A stretch of 20,449 bases of DNA from an uncultured Ruminococcus sp. (GTDB lineage Bacteria; Bacillota; Clostridia; Oscillospirales; Ruminococcaceae), in the NCBI GenBank assembly GCA_900545125.1, contig UQXS01000019.1, forward strand, positions 1-20,449, read 5' to 3'. Positions 6,940 through 15,030 of this stretch are shown in pieces. Below the pieces are notes generated by a model. That model did no database searches, was not told the DNA's origin, and worked only from the letters and a program-made list of their open reading frames with translations. The first letter of the stretch is position 1. Every line of letters starts with the position of its first letter. Position numbers and translations under genes: made by a program.

Positions 6940-7000
6940 AAGGATCGTTCCTTAATATATTACAAATTGTAACATATTCTTTTTAAGAATTTGTTAACAA
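6940..7000. promoter_or_regulatory. cluster of palindromes upstream of the CdaR-like gene
   Basis: Four small perfect inverted repeats occur in 61 bp: AAGGA-TCGT-TCCTT (6940-6953), TTACAA-A-TTGTAA (6960-6972), ATTCTT-TTT-AAGAAT (6976-6990) and TTGTTAACAA (6991-7000). They lie in the AT-rich gap (6877-7129) between argS and the regulator, where its promoter should be. I could not fix a good -35/-10 pair. They could be operator sites, possibly autoregulatory, but short palindromes are also expected by chance in AT-rich DNA. The rest of the gap (7001-7129) shows no gene and no clear argS terminator. Confidence 0.4.
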
Positions 7001-7129
7001 AGTGTTAATTTTTATCCCAAAACCTGCAAAAGTAACATTTATGGCATATAATCTTTGTCACAAATTGCCAATCAAGTAACAATTAAGTAATTTTCTCTGT
7101 AACCAAACCGTAATTTTTTTGAATTATAA

Positions 7130-8899
7130 TTACATTTTTTCCGGTCTGTCCACATTAAGGATACTGAGAGCATTTCTCAGTGTCTGTCTTACGGCAAGGC
7201 ACAGAAGAATTCTTGCGTTCATAAGCTCCGGTGTTTCGGCATTTTTTACGCTGCATCCGTCATAGAAACGGTGGAAAAGAGTTGCAAGATCAAAAGCATA
7301 CTTAGTGATCTTTGCCGGATCATAGCTCTTTGCTGCCTGATCTATCTCATGCGGCAGAGATGCGATATGACGGATAAGCTCTATCTCACGTGGATTATCA
7401 AGCAGATCAAGATCTGCGCTTTCGGGAATTTCAATTCCCTCCGCACTAAGATTTGCAAGCAGACTGCAAATTCTCGCATGAGCATACTGCACGTAGAAAA
7501 CGGGATTCTGCGATGACTGCTCAACTGCAAGATCAAGATCAAACTCAAACTGAGAATTTGCCTCACGGAGATTGAAATAAAATCTTGCAGCATCAATAGG
7601 TATTTCATCCAGAAGGGTAACAAGAGTGATAGCTTTGCCGCTTCTCTTTGAAAGCTTGACAACTTCGCCCTTGCGCACCAGACGAACCATCTGCATCAGC
7701 ACAACATCCAGCTTTGAGGAATCTACTCCCAGCGCCTCCAGAGCCGCTTTCAGTCTCGGAACATAGCCGTGATGATCTGCGCCGAGAACGTTTATAGCCT
7801 TGTCAAATCCTCTCGTAACAAGCTTATCGTAGTGATAAGCGATATCCGGTACAATATAGGTATACAGACCGTTGCTTCTTCTGAGCACAAAATCCTTGTC
7901 CATGCCGTAGTCCGTTGCTTTGAACCACACTGCGCCTTCCTTCTCGTAAGCCTTTCCGGAAGAAAGCAGCTTGTCTACGATCTTTTTTGTTTCGCCTTTT
8001 TCATGCACTGTGCTCTCACGGAACCAGTTGTCATAAACTATACGATATTTTTTAAGATCACGCTCCAGTCCGGCAATATTCAGGGGCAGAGCGTATTCCA
8101 CAAGAGCTTTTCGGCGCTCTTCATCTCCGACTTCCGCAAGACTTCCGCCGTTGAGATCATAATAATTTTTGGCGTGCTCAATAATATCCATACCGAGGTA
8201 AACGTCCTCCGGCATCTCGAAGTCCATGCCCTCGCCGCTTTTTTCGTAGAGAGCCGTGCAGATTTTTTCGGTATCTCCGCCGCACTCTTTCATGACAGAC
8301 TGTCCTTTTTCCGAACAGAGCTGCATAAATCTGAGAGACAGTGATTTGCCGAATTTCTCGATCTGATTACCGGCATCGTTTACATAGAATTCTCTTTCGG
8401 TTTTGTATCCTGCCCAGCTAAGAACACTTGCAAGACAATCGCCTATAGCGCCGCCTCTTGCATTTCCGATATGCATAGGTCCGGTCGGATTTGCAGAAAC
8501 AAATTCAACAAGAACTCTCTTTCCGCTGCCGTAATTGGTCTTTCCGTAGTTTTCTCCCTCGGTCAGTACGTTTTCAACGACATCCGAGAACCATCTGCGG
8601 CTGAGGAAAAAGTTCATGAATCCTGGACCTGCCACTTCGCAGCGGTCAAAAAGCGAACCGGTTAGATCAACGGCTTCACAGAGAAGTTCGGCTATCTTTC
8701 TGGGTGGCATCCTGAATGCTCTTGCGCATACCATAGCAGTATTGGCGGCGAAATCGCCATGAGATTTATCTGCCGGAATTTCAATCGTAAAAGCAGGCAC
8801 AGGAACTGCCTGAACAGCTTCATCGGCAGTCAGCTTTCCCAGAGCTTCCGTAATAAGCTCCCGAAGCTGCATTGAAGCCTTATTTATAAGGTCTGACAT
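7130..8899 (-). CDS. argS: arginyl-tRNA synthetase
   Basis: This 589-residue class I synthetase charges tRNA-Arg in the cytoplasm. The N-terminal Add1-type domain occupies about 5-95. The class I HIGH motif is HIGN at 143-146 within SANPTGPMHIGNARG. The KMSK-like loop is LSKRSGK at 416-422. The DALR anticodon-binding domain starts about residue 468 (NPVFYVQYAHARI) and runs to the end. Length and motifs are normal. The ATG is preceded by an AAAGGAA site. It is the last gene of the ligase-like/DUF1934/argS operon, 19 nt after DUF1934. A tRNA-Arg gene also lies in the window but on a separate transcript. Confidence 0.97.
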   Translation of the reverse strand: MSDLINKASMQLRELITEALGKLTADEAVQAVPVPAFTIEIPADKSHGDFAANTAMVCARAFRMPPRKIAELLCEAVDLTGSLFDRCEVAGPGFMNFFLSRRWFSDVVENVLTEGENYGKTNYGSGKRVLVEFVSANPTGPMHIGNARGGAIGDCLASVLSWAGYKTEREFYVNDAGNQIEKFGKSLSLRFMQLCSEKGQSVMKECGGDTEKICTALYEKSGEGMDFEMPEDVYLGMDIIEHAKNYYDLNGGSLAEVGDEERRKALVEYALPLNIAGLERDLKKYRIVYDNWFRESTVHEKGETKKIVDKLLSSGKAYEKEGAVWFKATDYGMDKDFVLRRSNGLYTYIVPDIAYHYDKLVTRGFDKAINVLGADHHGYVPRLKAALEALGVDSSKLDVVLMQMVRLVRKGEVVKLSKRSGKAITLVTLLDEIPIDAARFYFNLREANSQFEFDLDLAVEQSSQNPVFYVQYAHARICSLLANLSAEGIEIPESADLDLLDNPREIELIRHIASLPHEIDQAAKSYDPAKITKYAFDLATLFHRFYDGCSVKNAETPELMNARILLCLAVRQTLRNALSILNVDRPEKM

Positions 8900-8918
8900 T
8901 TATTTTTATTCCTTTCAT

Positions 8919-9338
8919 TTAGGTATTCTGAACGGTCATTATTATCTCGTTGTCCGATAAATAGGACGAATTAAGATCAAGAGTATATCTGAGATAAATA
9001 CTGCCGTCTTTTTCAATCGAATTTTTTATCTGGTGGGTAAAAACACCTATCTGTAAATTTCCGTAAGGCGTACCATACTGGCAATAGTGCTTGCGTCCGA
9101 TTTCCAGACTGAGTACCGAATTAGCAGTGCCCTCACGAATGATAGAAGCTGTTTTTTCTCTATTCACCTTTATCGTAGTAACAGAACCTTCAAAACCGGT
9201 AGCAGAAGTATCTTCATACGAAATAATATCCCAGCCGTCAACATGAGCGAACTTTGCTCTTGTCACCAATTCAGTCTCTGATTTTTCCCTATCCTGCCAT
9301 TGAACGCTTGTAAGGGAAATAGTTACATCCTTGTTCAT
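8919..9338 (-). CDS. DUF1934 (YwiB-like) protein
   Basis: This 139-residue protein is predicted all-beta and resembles a small lipocalin-like barrel. It has no signal peptide. The pattern of the family is seen: N-terminal VTISLTSVQ, central TTIKVNREK, GRKHYCQYGTPYG, and the C-terminal YTLDLNSSYLSDNEI. The function of DUF1934 is unknown. In Bacillus subtilis the homolog ywiB lies next to argS, and the same pairing is conserved here. A GGAGGG site precedes the ATG; the gene starts 15 nt after the ligase-like gene and ends 19 nt before argS, so the three are one operon. Confidence 0.9.
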   Translation of the reverse strand: MNKDVTISLTSVQWQDREKSETELVTRAKFAHVDGWDIISYEDTSATGFEGSVTTIKVNREKTASIIREGTANSVLSLEIGRKHYCQYGTPYGNLQIGVFTHQIKNSIEKDGSIYLRYTLDLNSSYLSDNEIIMTVQNT

Positions 9339-9353
9339 ATACCCTCCATCCGC

Positions 9354-10427
9354 TCAGTACAGTTTTTCAGCGTTATCAATTGCCTGTTCAAGGATCTTGT
9401 CAAGAAGGTAGGAATAATTCATTCCAAGCTGATCCATAAGCTTTGTGAAAACGCTGTTCCGCCGCAGTCCGGGAGATGTACCGATCTTATTCAGAAGAAG
9501 CCTGCCGTCATCGGTGAGGAAGAAATCTACTCTTGCGTATCCTTTGCAGCCCAGTGCCTTGTACGCATTCACAGCTGTTTCACGTATCATATTGTGGATA
9601 TCATTCGGCATATCGGCAGGGACAACAAGAACGTCTCCTGTACTGACGCTGAAATCGGTAGGGTCATAATCAGAGCCATCAGAAACTATCTCTCCGATAT
9701 ATGATGAAAACGGCGTATCATAGCCCATAACGGCAGCTTCAAGCTTTCTGCCCTTTATAAACTTTTCAACGACTACCTTGTTATCGTTGGAGAATGCTAT
9801 TTTCACAGCAGCTGTAAATTGCTCCATATCTTCTGCAACACTCGTTCCGGCATTGCTTCCGCTGTTTGCCGGTTTTACTACCAGAGGAAATCCCATTTTT
9901 CCGGCGATCTGTTCGCAGCGGCTATCAATCATATTCATTTCCCTCTGAGTGATTAGTTTCCAGTCAGCAGTAACGATTCCGAAATCATCAAGAACCATAT
10001 GGGTATGTGATTTATCCATACACGAAGCTGCGGCCAAAAGACCGCATCCTGTATATGGAATCCCAGCCATATCAAGAAGTCCCTGTACAGTGCCGTCCGC
10101 ACCGCCCTTTCCCATAAGCACAGGAAATGCGACATCTATCCTGCGGAAAGAAACCTCTCCGTTTTCGATAGTAATTATTCCCCTGTGGATAGGATCCGGG
10201 GAAATTATCGCTGAAACGCAGTCCGGATTCATTTCCCATGTTCCGTCGGCTATCTCATCGGGATCTCCCGGAAAATAGAGCCATCTTCCTTTTTTTGTGA
10301 TACCTATGCAGATAACCTCGTACTTATCCCTTGGAATATTTTTAACTATTTCTGCCGCCGAAGCCAGCGAAAGCCGATATTCTCTTGATGTACCGCCGTA
10401 AATAACGGCAGCCTTTAATTTAGCCAT
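9354..10427 (-). CDS. D-alanine--D-alanine ligase homolog with altered active site
   Basis: This 357-residue ATP-grasp protein aligns along its whole length with Ddl: GGTSREYRLSL at the N-terminus (E16 kept), DGTVQGLLDMAGIPYTGCG (111-129), the ATP lysine K185 and the R299/D301 pair in YARVDFF. The metal-binding signature NE(I/V)N instead reads NKIG (313-316), so two magnesium ligands are replaced by Lys and Gly. Other departures are A110 for the usual Glu in G-x-x-GEDG, H143 for the second Lys of MDKxxxK, K228 for the ribose-binding Glu and F259 for the active-site Tyr. Active Ddl is therefore doubtful; it may have lost catalysis or changed substrate. The start at 10427 is chosen for its AAAGGAG site; an ATG at 10490 lies upstream of the predicted transcription start. 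It heads the operon with DUF1934 and argS. Confidence 0.85.
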   Translation of the reverse strand: MAKLKAAVIYGGTSREYRLSLASAAEIVKNIPRDKYEVICIGITKKGRWLYFPGDPDEIADGTWEMNPDCVSAIISPDPIHRGIITIENGEVSFRRIDVAFPVLMGKGGADGTVQGLLDMAGIPYTGCGLLAAASCMDKSHTHMVLDDFGIVTADWKLITQREMNMIDSRCEQIAGKMGFPLVVKPANSGSNAGTSVAEDMEQFTAAVKIAFSNDNKVVVEKFIKGRKLEAAVMGYDTPFSSYIGEIVSDGSDYDPTDFSVSTGDVLVVPADMPNDIHNMIRETAVNAYKALGCKGYARVDFFLTDDGRLLLNKIGTSPGLRRNSVFTKLMDQLGMNYSYLLDKILEQAIDNAEKLY

Positions 10428-10493
10428 AGAATTCTCCTTTATTTCTGACAACACAATCTTTTTTGCTGTATTGCACTTATAAGCTATCAATAT

Positions 10494-10522
10494 ATTTTAT
10501 CACATTTCACAAAAAACTGCAA
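10494..10522 (-). promoter_or_regulatory. sigma-A promoter of the ligase-like/DUF1934/argS operon
   Basis: On the minus strand there is TTGCAG (-35, 10517-10522), a 17-nt spacer and TAAAAT (-10, 10494-10499). Transcription would start near 10487, giving a leader of about 60 nt before the ATG at 10427. No T-box motif was seen in the leader. Confidence 0.65.
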
Positions 10523-10624
10523 GCTTTTTTTGCAAAAAATGAAGAAAAGCACATAGAAATTAGCAAGGAAAGTGCAAATCAGACAAATTCAATCATATTT
10601 TTTGTGCATTTTAACAACAAAACA

Positions 10625-10650
10625 AGGTCTGCCGCACACACGTCAGACCT
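10625..10650 (-). terminator. intrinsic terminator after the EAL gene
   Basis: Arms AGGTCTG (10625-10631) and CAGACCT (10644-10650) pair across a 12-nt loop. On the minus strand the stem is followed by the T-rich tail TGTTTTGTTGTT. It lies about 60 nt past the EAL-protein stop codon. The remaining bases of the 10428-10709 gap hold the operon promoter described separately and no gene. Confidence 0.6.
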
Positions 10651-10709
10651 CATTTACAGCACACCGCACAAAGCACGCCTGACGGCTCTGCAAGGTATTG
10701 CATTAAAGT

Positions 10710-12362
10710 TCATTTGTTTGAAAGATACTTTTTTGAAAATTCATCCATGACCACTGGTTCTGAATAATAGTAGCCCTGAAAACTATTTACAGCAAAATCG
10801 CCAAGTATAACACGTATTTTATCAGTTTCCACACCTTCAACGCATACTTCAGCCTGAAACGCATCTGCCAGATCTGCTATGAAATGAACAGTTTTCTTAT
10901 CAGTCACACTGCTGTCGATGTTTCTGACAAATTCACGGTCAACTTTTATCGTATCAAAGCTTAATTCCCTGATGATACCTATAGAAGAGAATCCCGTTCC
11001 GAAATCGTCAAGTGCGATTTTTATACCATACTGTTTAAGCAGTTTAAACTGATTTTTCAACAATTCTATATCAAGAAGTCTGCATCTTTCTGTCAGTTCA
11101 AGACATAGATTCCGAGGAGAAAAATTTTGTTCACTGAGAATATTCATAAGTTCCGAAATAAAATCCCCACGTTCTATCTGAGCGTAAGAAATATTAATAT
11201 GTATCAGAAAATCCGGATACACCTCAACAAAACGTTTGCTGTCCTTTATCGCCTGTTTGATTATCCACCTGCCAAGTTCCGGAAAAATAGTATCCTGTTC
11301 CAGAATAGGGATGAACTTTCCGGGTGAAACCACGCCGTAATCTTCATCTTTCCAGCGAACAAGAGCTTCCATTCCTTTCAGTTTTTCATCCTTGGCATTG
11401 ATTATCGGCTGATAGCAGAGGAAGAAATTTCTGCAATTATCCGCAACGCTGTTGCGTATTATATTCATCATTTTGATATAACGTCTGCTGCTGTTGCCGA
11501 TATAGCTGGTAAAGATCTTCAATTCGCCCATTTTTCGGTTCTTTGACTGATAATATGTATATTTCAGGCACGAAAGTACAGTATCTCTCGATGCATTGAA
11601 ATCGTTTACATATACAAGACCTCCGTTAAGAGAAAGGACAACTTTTTCTCCGCCTACGGAAAAATCATGTGCCACTTCATTTTTTATTTTAGAATAAATT
11701 TCGGCGATTTCATCCGCATTAGATTCCCATGAAATGAGTGCAAACTTTGTTCCATCCATTTTATATAATTGTCCCAGATGTCCCATGCGTTCTGTAAGCA
11801 GTTTTCCGAAGCTGTTAAAAGTATCATTACCAAAATTGAATCCATAAACATCATTTATAGCGGAAAAACGGCTCATTCCCACAAGCAGGACGGAATATGA
11901 CATCTTACGGCTTCTCATGACCTCAACATCTTCCATAAAGCCGTAAAGACTTCTGAGTCCCGTGATACCGTCAGTATAGCTGAGAACGGTATTATTCTTG
12001 ATGCATCCGCCGAAGAAAGCCGGATTTCCAGCCTCATCTCTGAGTACAATGCCCTTGCAGGTGCACATAACGTAATTCCCGTCACGGGTGCGTGAGCGGT
12101 AGATCATATTATGGTTTTCTGATTTTCCGCTGAAAAATTCATCAATGCTTTCGGAATATTCAACTCTGTCGTCGGGGTGAATATGTTCTTTCCATATATC
12201 TCCGGCATTATACATATATTCTCCCGGCAGACCGAAGTACTCAACGGCATTTTTAGACCAGCGAGAGTAATCTCTCTTGAGATCACAAAGATATATATGG
12301 CATCCCTCCGAAACTACGGAAAGAGCCTCAAATAACGTATCAAGCCTTGAACTCAATTTCAT
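10710..12362 (-). CDS. PAS - degenerate GGDEF - EAL protein, probable c-di-GMP phosphodiesterase
   Basis: Numbering from the ATG at 12362 (550 residues): a PAS domain at about 20-120 (HIHPDDR), a GGDEF domain at about 128-285, and an EAL domain at about 300-550. In the GGDEF domain the signature GGDEF reads DGTKF (203-207), so diguanylate cyclase activity is not expected. The EAL domain keeps its catalytic set: EALVRW (332), N390, ELTE (422-425), DDFGTGFSS (452-460), K473 and E509 (EGVET). It would hydrolyse c-di-GMP in the cytoplasm, tuned by the PAS sensor. The frame is open up to an ATG at 12455, but a consensus promoter has its -10 box immediately before that codon, so the transcript begins downstream of it. 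The true start is then 12413 or 12362; neither has a good Shine-Dalgarno site. Confidence 0.85.
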   Translation of the reverse strand: MKLSSRLDTLFEALSVVSEGCHIYLCDLKRDYSRWSKNAVEYFGLPGEYMYNAGDIWKEHIHPDDRVEYSESIDEFFSGKSENHNMIYRSRTRDGNYVMCTCKGIVLRDEAGNPAFFGGCIKNNTVLSYTDGITGLRSLYGFMEDVEVMRSRKMSYSVLLVGMSRFSAINDVYGFNFGNDTFNSFGKLLTERMGHLGQLYKMDGTKFALISWESNADEIAEIYSKIKNEVAHDFSVGGEKVVLSLNGGLVYVNDFNASRDTVLSCLKYTYYQSKNRKMGELKIFTSYIGNSSRRYIKMMNIIRNSVADNCRNFFLCYQPIINAKDEKLKGMEALVRWKDEDYGVVSPGKFIPILEQDTIFPELGRWIIKQAIKDSKRFVEVYPDFLIHINISYAQIERGDFISELMNILSEQNFSPRNLCLELTERCRLLDIELLKNQFKLLKQYGIKIALDDFGTGFSSIGIIRELSFDTIKVDREFVRNIDSSVTDKKTVHFIADLADAFQAEVCVEGVETDKIRVILGDFAVNSFQGYYYSEPVVMDEFSKKYLSNK

Positions 12363-12455
12363 CACCCCACTGTTCTGAACTTCGGAAAATATATCTGTTT
12401 CTAAAATGCCCATTAATAGGGCAAAGAATCCGAAGCCGAATAATTCTTTATACAT

Positions 12456-12484
12456 ATTTTACCACATTTAAATTTATTTGTCAA
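12456..12484 (-). promoter_or_regulatory. sigma-A promoter of the EAL gene
   Basis: On the minus strand there is a perfect TTGACA (-35, 12479-12484), a 17-nt spacer and TAAAAT (-10, 12456-12461). The predicted start of transcription is near 12449, downstream of the first in-frame ATG (12455). Confidence 0.75.
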
Positions 12485-12579
12485 GAGTTTTTGTAAATTA
12501 TATATAGATTAAATAATAATAACCTGAAATAAAAAGTTGATTTTATATTAATATTTTCATAATATATTGCCGTAGATGC

Positions 12580-12608
12580 TTGCAAACATAATAAAAATGT
12601 GGTATAAT
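12580..12608 (+). promoter_or_regulatory. sigma-A promoter of tmk-cls
   Basis: There is TTGCAA (-35, 12580-12585), a 17-nt spacer and a perfect TATAAT (-10, 12603-12608). The leader of roughly 50 nt contains a small 5-bp hairpin (GTCTC/GAGAC, 12616-12628) before the tmk Shine-Dalgarno site. Confidence 0.75.
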
Positions 12609-12667
12609 AAGGACAGTCTCCAAGAGACCGCACAAGTAACCCAAAATAAAAAACGGAGAATATAACA

Positions 12668-13333
12668 ATGAACGGAAAATTAATAGTAATAGAAGGACTT
12701 GACGGCAGCGGCAAAGCTACGCAGTCAGAAAAAGCAGCTGAAAATCTGAAAAATTTTGGAATGAATGTAACAAAAGTTTCTTTTCCGGATTACAACAGTC
12801 CGTCCTCCTCACTTATCAGGATGTATCTTGCAGGAGATTTCGGAACAAATCCCGACTCTGTCAATCCATATGCAGCATCCAGCTTTTACGCCTGCGACCG
12901 CTATGCCAGCTATAAAAAAAATTGGGAAACGCTCTATAAAAACGGCGGGATAATAATTGCCGACCGTTATACTACTTCAAACGCCATACATCAATGCTCA
13001 AAACTCCCACGCAGCGAATGGGAAGATTTCCTTGACTGGCTTTTCCGATTTGAATATGAATTGATGGGCATACCTGCGCCGGACGCCGTTATATACCTGC
13101 GTGTTGATCCGGAAGTCAGCCAGAAACTCATGAGCAGCCGATATGAAAATGACGAAACAAAAAAGGATATCCACGAGCGTAATGTGGACTACCTGAAAAG
13201 ATCCGCTTCTGCCGCCGATTACTGTGCAGAAATTCTCGGCTGGCACATTATTGAATGCACATCCGGCGGAAAAATGCGTCCTATCGAGGATATTTCCAAC
13301 GAAATTTCCGGAATTACCGGCAAACTACTATAA
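12668..13333 (+). CDS. tmk: thymidylate kinase
   Basis: This 221-residue cytoplasmic kinase phosphorylates dTMP to dTDP in the dTTP pathway. The P-loop is GLDGSGKATQ (10-19). The DR(Y/H) motif is in ADRYTTSNAIHQ (about 98-109), and a LID-like Arg/Lys-rich segment lies around 158-178. It has the usual length. The ATG follows a CGGAG site with good spacing. It is the first gene of a two-gene operon, with cardiolipin synthase starting 18 nt after its stop codon. That pairing has no obvious metabolic link. Confidence 0.94.
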   Translation: MNGKLIVIEGLDGSGKATQSEKAAENLKNFGMNVTKVSFPDYNSPSSSLIRMYLAGDFGTNPDSVNPYAASSFYACDRYASYKKNWETLYKNGGIIIADRYTTSNAIHQCSKLPRSEWEDFLDWLFRFEYELMGIPAPDAVIYLRVDPEVSQKLMSSRYENDETKKDIHERNVDYLKRSASAADYCAEILGWHIIECTSGGKMRPIEDISNEISGITGKLL

Positions 13334-13351
13334 ATAAAGGGGAGATACGCC

Positions 13352-14920
13352 GTGTCAGATAATATTGAGATCATCAAGCTGATAAAAAAACGGAAAAAAG
13401 GCATATTAGGTCTTGTTTTCAGCAGACTTTGCTTTTTCGTTCTGCTCATAGCCTTTCAGCTGCTGCTTTTCTTGTCGCTTTACGTGATTATGGCTGAAAA
13501 AATTCCATATTTCCTCACATTTCAGACGATTTTTTCGATAGGAATGATCTTCTACCTTTTCCGCTGCGAAATGGATTCTACCGCAAAACTGACATGGCTT
13601 ACACTTATATCGCTTTTTCCCGTCCCGGGAACTTTTCTTCTGTGGTTTACAAGACAAGGCATAGGTCAAATGGCTTCCAAGAATGTAATTTCACGTCTTA
13701 TAAACGAAACCAAAGACAAGCTTGAACAGGATGAAAAAATCCTGAACGACCCGGAAATAAAATCTTCCGGTCTTGGCGATCTTAACAGATACCTCAACCG
13801 GACAGGCTGTTTTCCTATCTACGGAAACACTCAGACAACGTTTTTCCCCCTTGGCGAGGACAAATTTGAAGCCATGCTGACAGAACTTGAAAAAGCGGAA
13901 AAATTCATCTTCATGGAGTATTTTATCATCGGGGAGGGCTATATGTGGGGAAAAGTTCTCAACATTCTGAAACGTAAGGTTCAGCAGGGAGTCGATGTAC
14001 GTGTTATGTACGACGGAATGTGCGAGATCTCTACCCTCAGTTTTGACTACTGTCAGCGCCTTGAAAAACTCGGTATCAAAAGCAAAGCATTTGCACCTAT
14101 CATGCCGTTCATATCCACGCACTACAACTACAGGGATCACCGGAAAATTCTTGTGATTGACGGAAAAACAGCTTTTAACGGAGGAGTGAATCTTGCCGAC
14201 GAATACATCAACAAAGTTGATCGTTTCGGTCACTGGAAAGACACCGCCGTCATGATTAAAGGAGATGCCGTACAAAGTTTTACACTTATGTTCCTACAGA
14301 TGTGGAATATCACTATAAGAAATCCGGAATGGGATAAATTTCTTGAACTTTCCGAAGAAAAAGTACAGGGTTCGGGCTTTGTCATGCCCTATGCGGACTG
14401 TCCTCTTGACGATGATAAAGTAGGCGAAAACGTTTATATGGATATTCTTAACCGTGCATCCGGCTATGTTCATATCATGACGCCTTATCTCATCCTTGAC
14501 GGTGAACTGGAAACCTCCATTAAATTCGCAGCTCAGCGGGGTATCGACGTAAAAATAATACTTCCCGGAATCCCTGACAAAAAGGCGGCTTACGCCCTTG
14601 CAAAAACGCATTATAAATCGCTTATAAAATCCGGAGTGAAAATATATGAATATACACCGGGATTCGTCCATGCCAAAGTCTGCGTAAGCGATGATGAAAA
14701 AGCGGTCATAGGAACCATAAACTTCGACTACAGAAGTCTCTATCATCACTATGAATGTGCAACATATATGTATAAAACCGACTGCATAAAGGATATCGAG
14801 AACGATTTTGAATATACACTCGGCAAATGCCGTCAGGTAACGCCGGAAAGCATTAAAAAAGAAAAACTTTACTACAAAATAGTTGGCAGCATAGCAAAAA
14901 TTATAGCTCCGCTTATGTAA
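13352..14920 (+). CDS. cls: cardiolipin synthase (phospholipase D family)
   Basis: This 522-residue membrane enzyme condenses two phosphatidylglycerol molecules to cardiolipin and glycerol. Hydrophobic segments lie at about 19-47, 52-70 and 79-99. Two phospholipase D domains follow, each with an HKD motif: H263-K265-D270 (HRKILVID) and H440-K442-D447 (HAKVCVSD). Each is followed by a Gly/Asn element (NGGVN; GTINFDYRS). Length and layout are typical of the Bacillota type. The start codon is GTG, supported by a strong AAAGGGGAG site 8 nt upstream and by its closeness to tmk. No clear terminator is seen before the next promoter. Confidence 0.94.
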   Translation: MSDNIEIIKLIKKRKKGILGLVFSRLCFFVLLIAFQLLLFLSLYVIMAEKIPYFLTFQTIFSIGMIFYLFRCEMDSTAKLTWLTLISLFPVPGTFLLWFTRQGIGQMASKNVISRLINETKDKLEQDEKILNDPEIKSSGLGDLNRYLNRTGCFPIYGNTQTTFFPLGEDKFEAMLTELEKAEKFIFMEYFIIGEGYMWGKVLNILKRKVQQGVDVRVMYDGMCEISTLSFDYCQRLEKLGIKSKAFAPIMPFISTHYNYRDHRKILVIDGKTAFNGGVNLADEYINKVDRFGHWKDTAVMIKGDAVQSFTLMFLQMWNITIRNPEWDKFLELSEEKVQGSGFVMPYADCPLDDDKVGENVYMDILNRASGYVHIMTPYLILDGELETSIKFAAQRGIDVKIILPGIPDKKAAYALAKTHYKSLIKSGVKIYEYTPGFVHAKVCVSDDEKAVIGTINFDYRSLYHHYECATYMYKTDCIKDIENDFEYTLGKCRQVTPESIKKEKLYYKIVGSIAKIIAPLM

Positions 14921-14971
14921 CGATTAATATTTTTTCCATAAATTGATTTTTATTATTTTTGCTGAAAACCC

Positions 14972-15000
14972 TTGTATTTTTTTGATGTATATGATATAAT
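14972..15000 (+). promoter_or_regulatory. sigma-A promoter of the papain-like gene
   Basis: There is TTGTAT (-35, 14972-14977), a 17-nt spacer and a perfect TATAAT (-10, 14995-15000), about 30 nt upstream of the TTG start codon at 15031. Confidence 0.68.
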
Positions 15001-15030
15001 TAAAAAAGCAGACACAAAGGAGGAAACAGC

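Noticed and set aside
7769..8344. 191-codon plus-strand frame opposite argS
   Set aside because: It is a shadow of the argS coding strand; no domain, no ribosome site.
10428..10490. T-box or other tRNA-sensing leader ahead of the ligase-like/argS operon
   Set aside because: The leader is only about 60 nt and lacks the TGGNACCGCG T-box core.
13691..14275. 194-codon minus-strand frame opposite cls
   Set aside because: It is antisense to cardiolipin synthase HKD coding; composition follows the real gene.
14921..14971. Terminator after cls
   Set aside because: AT-rich with a T-run but no stable stem could be found.
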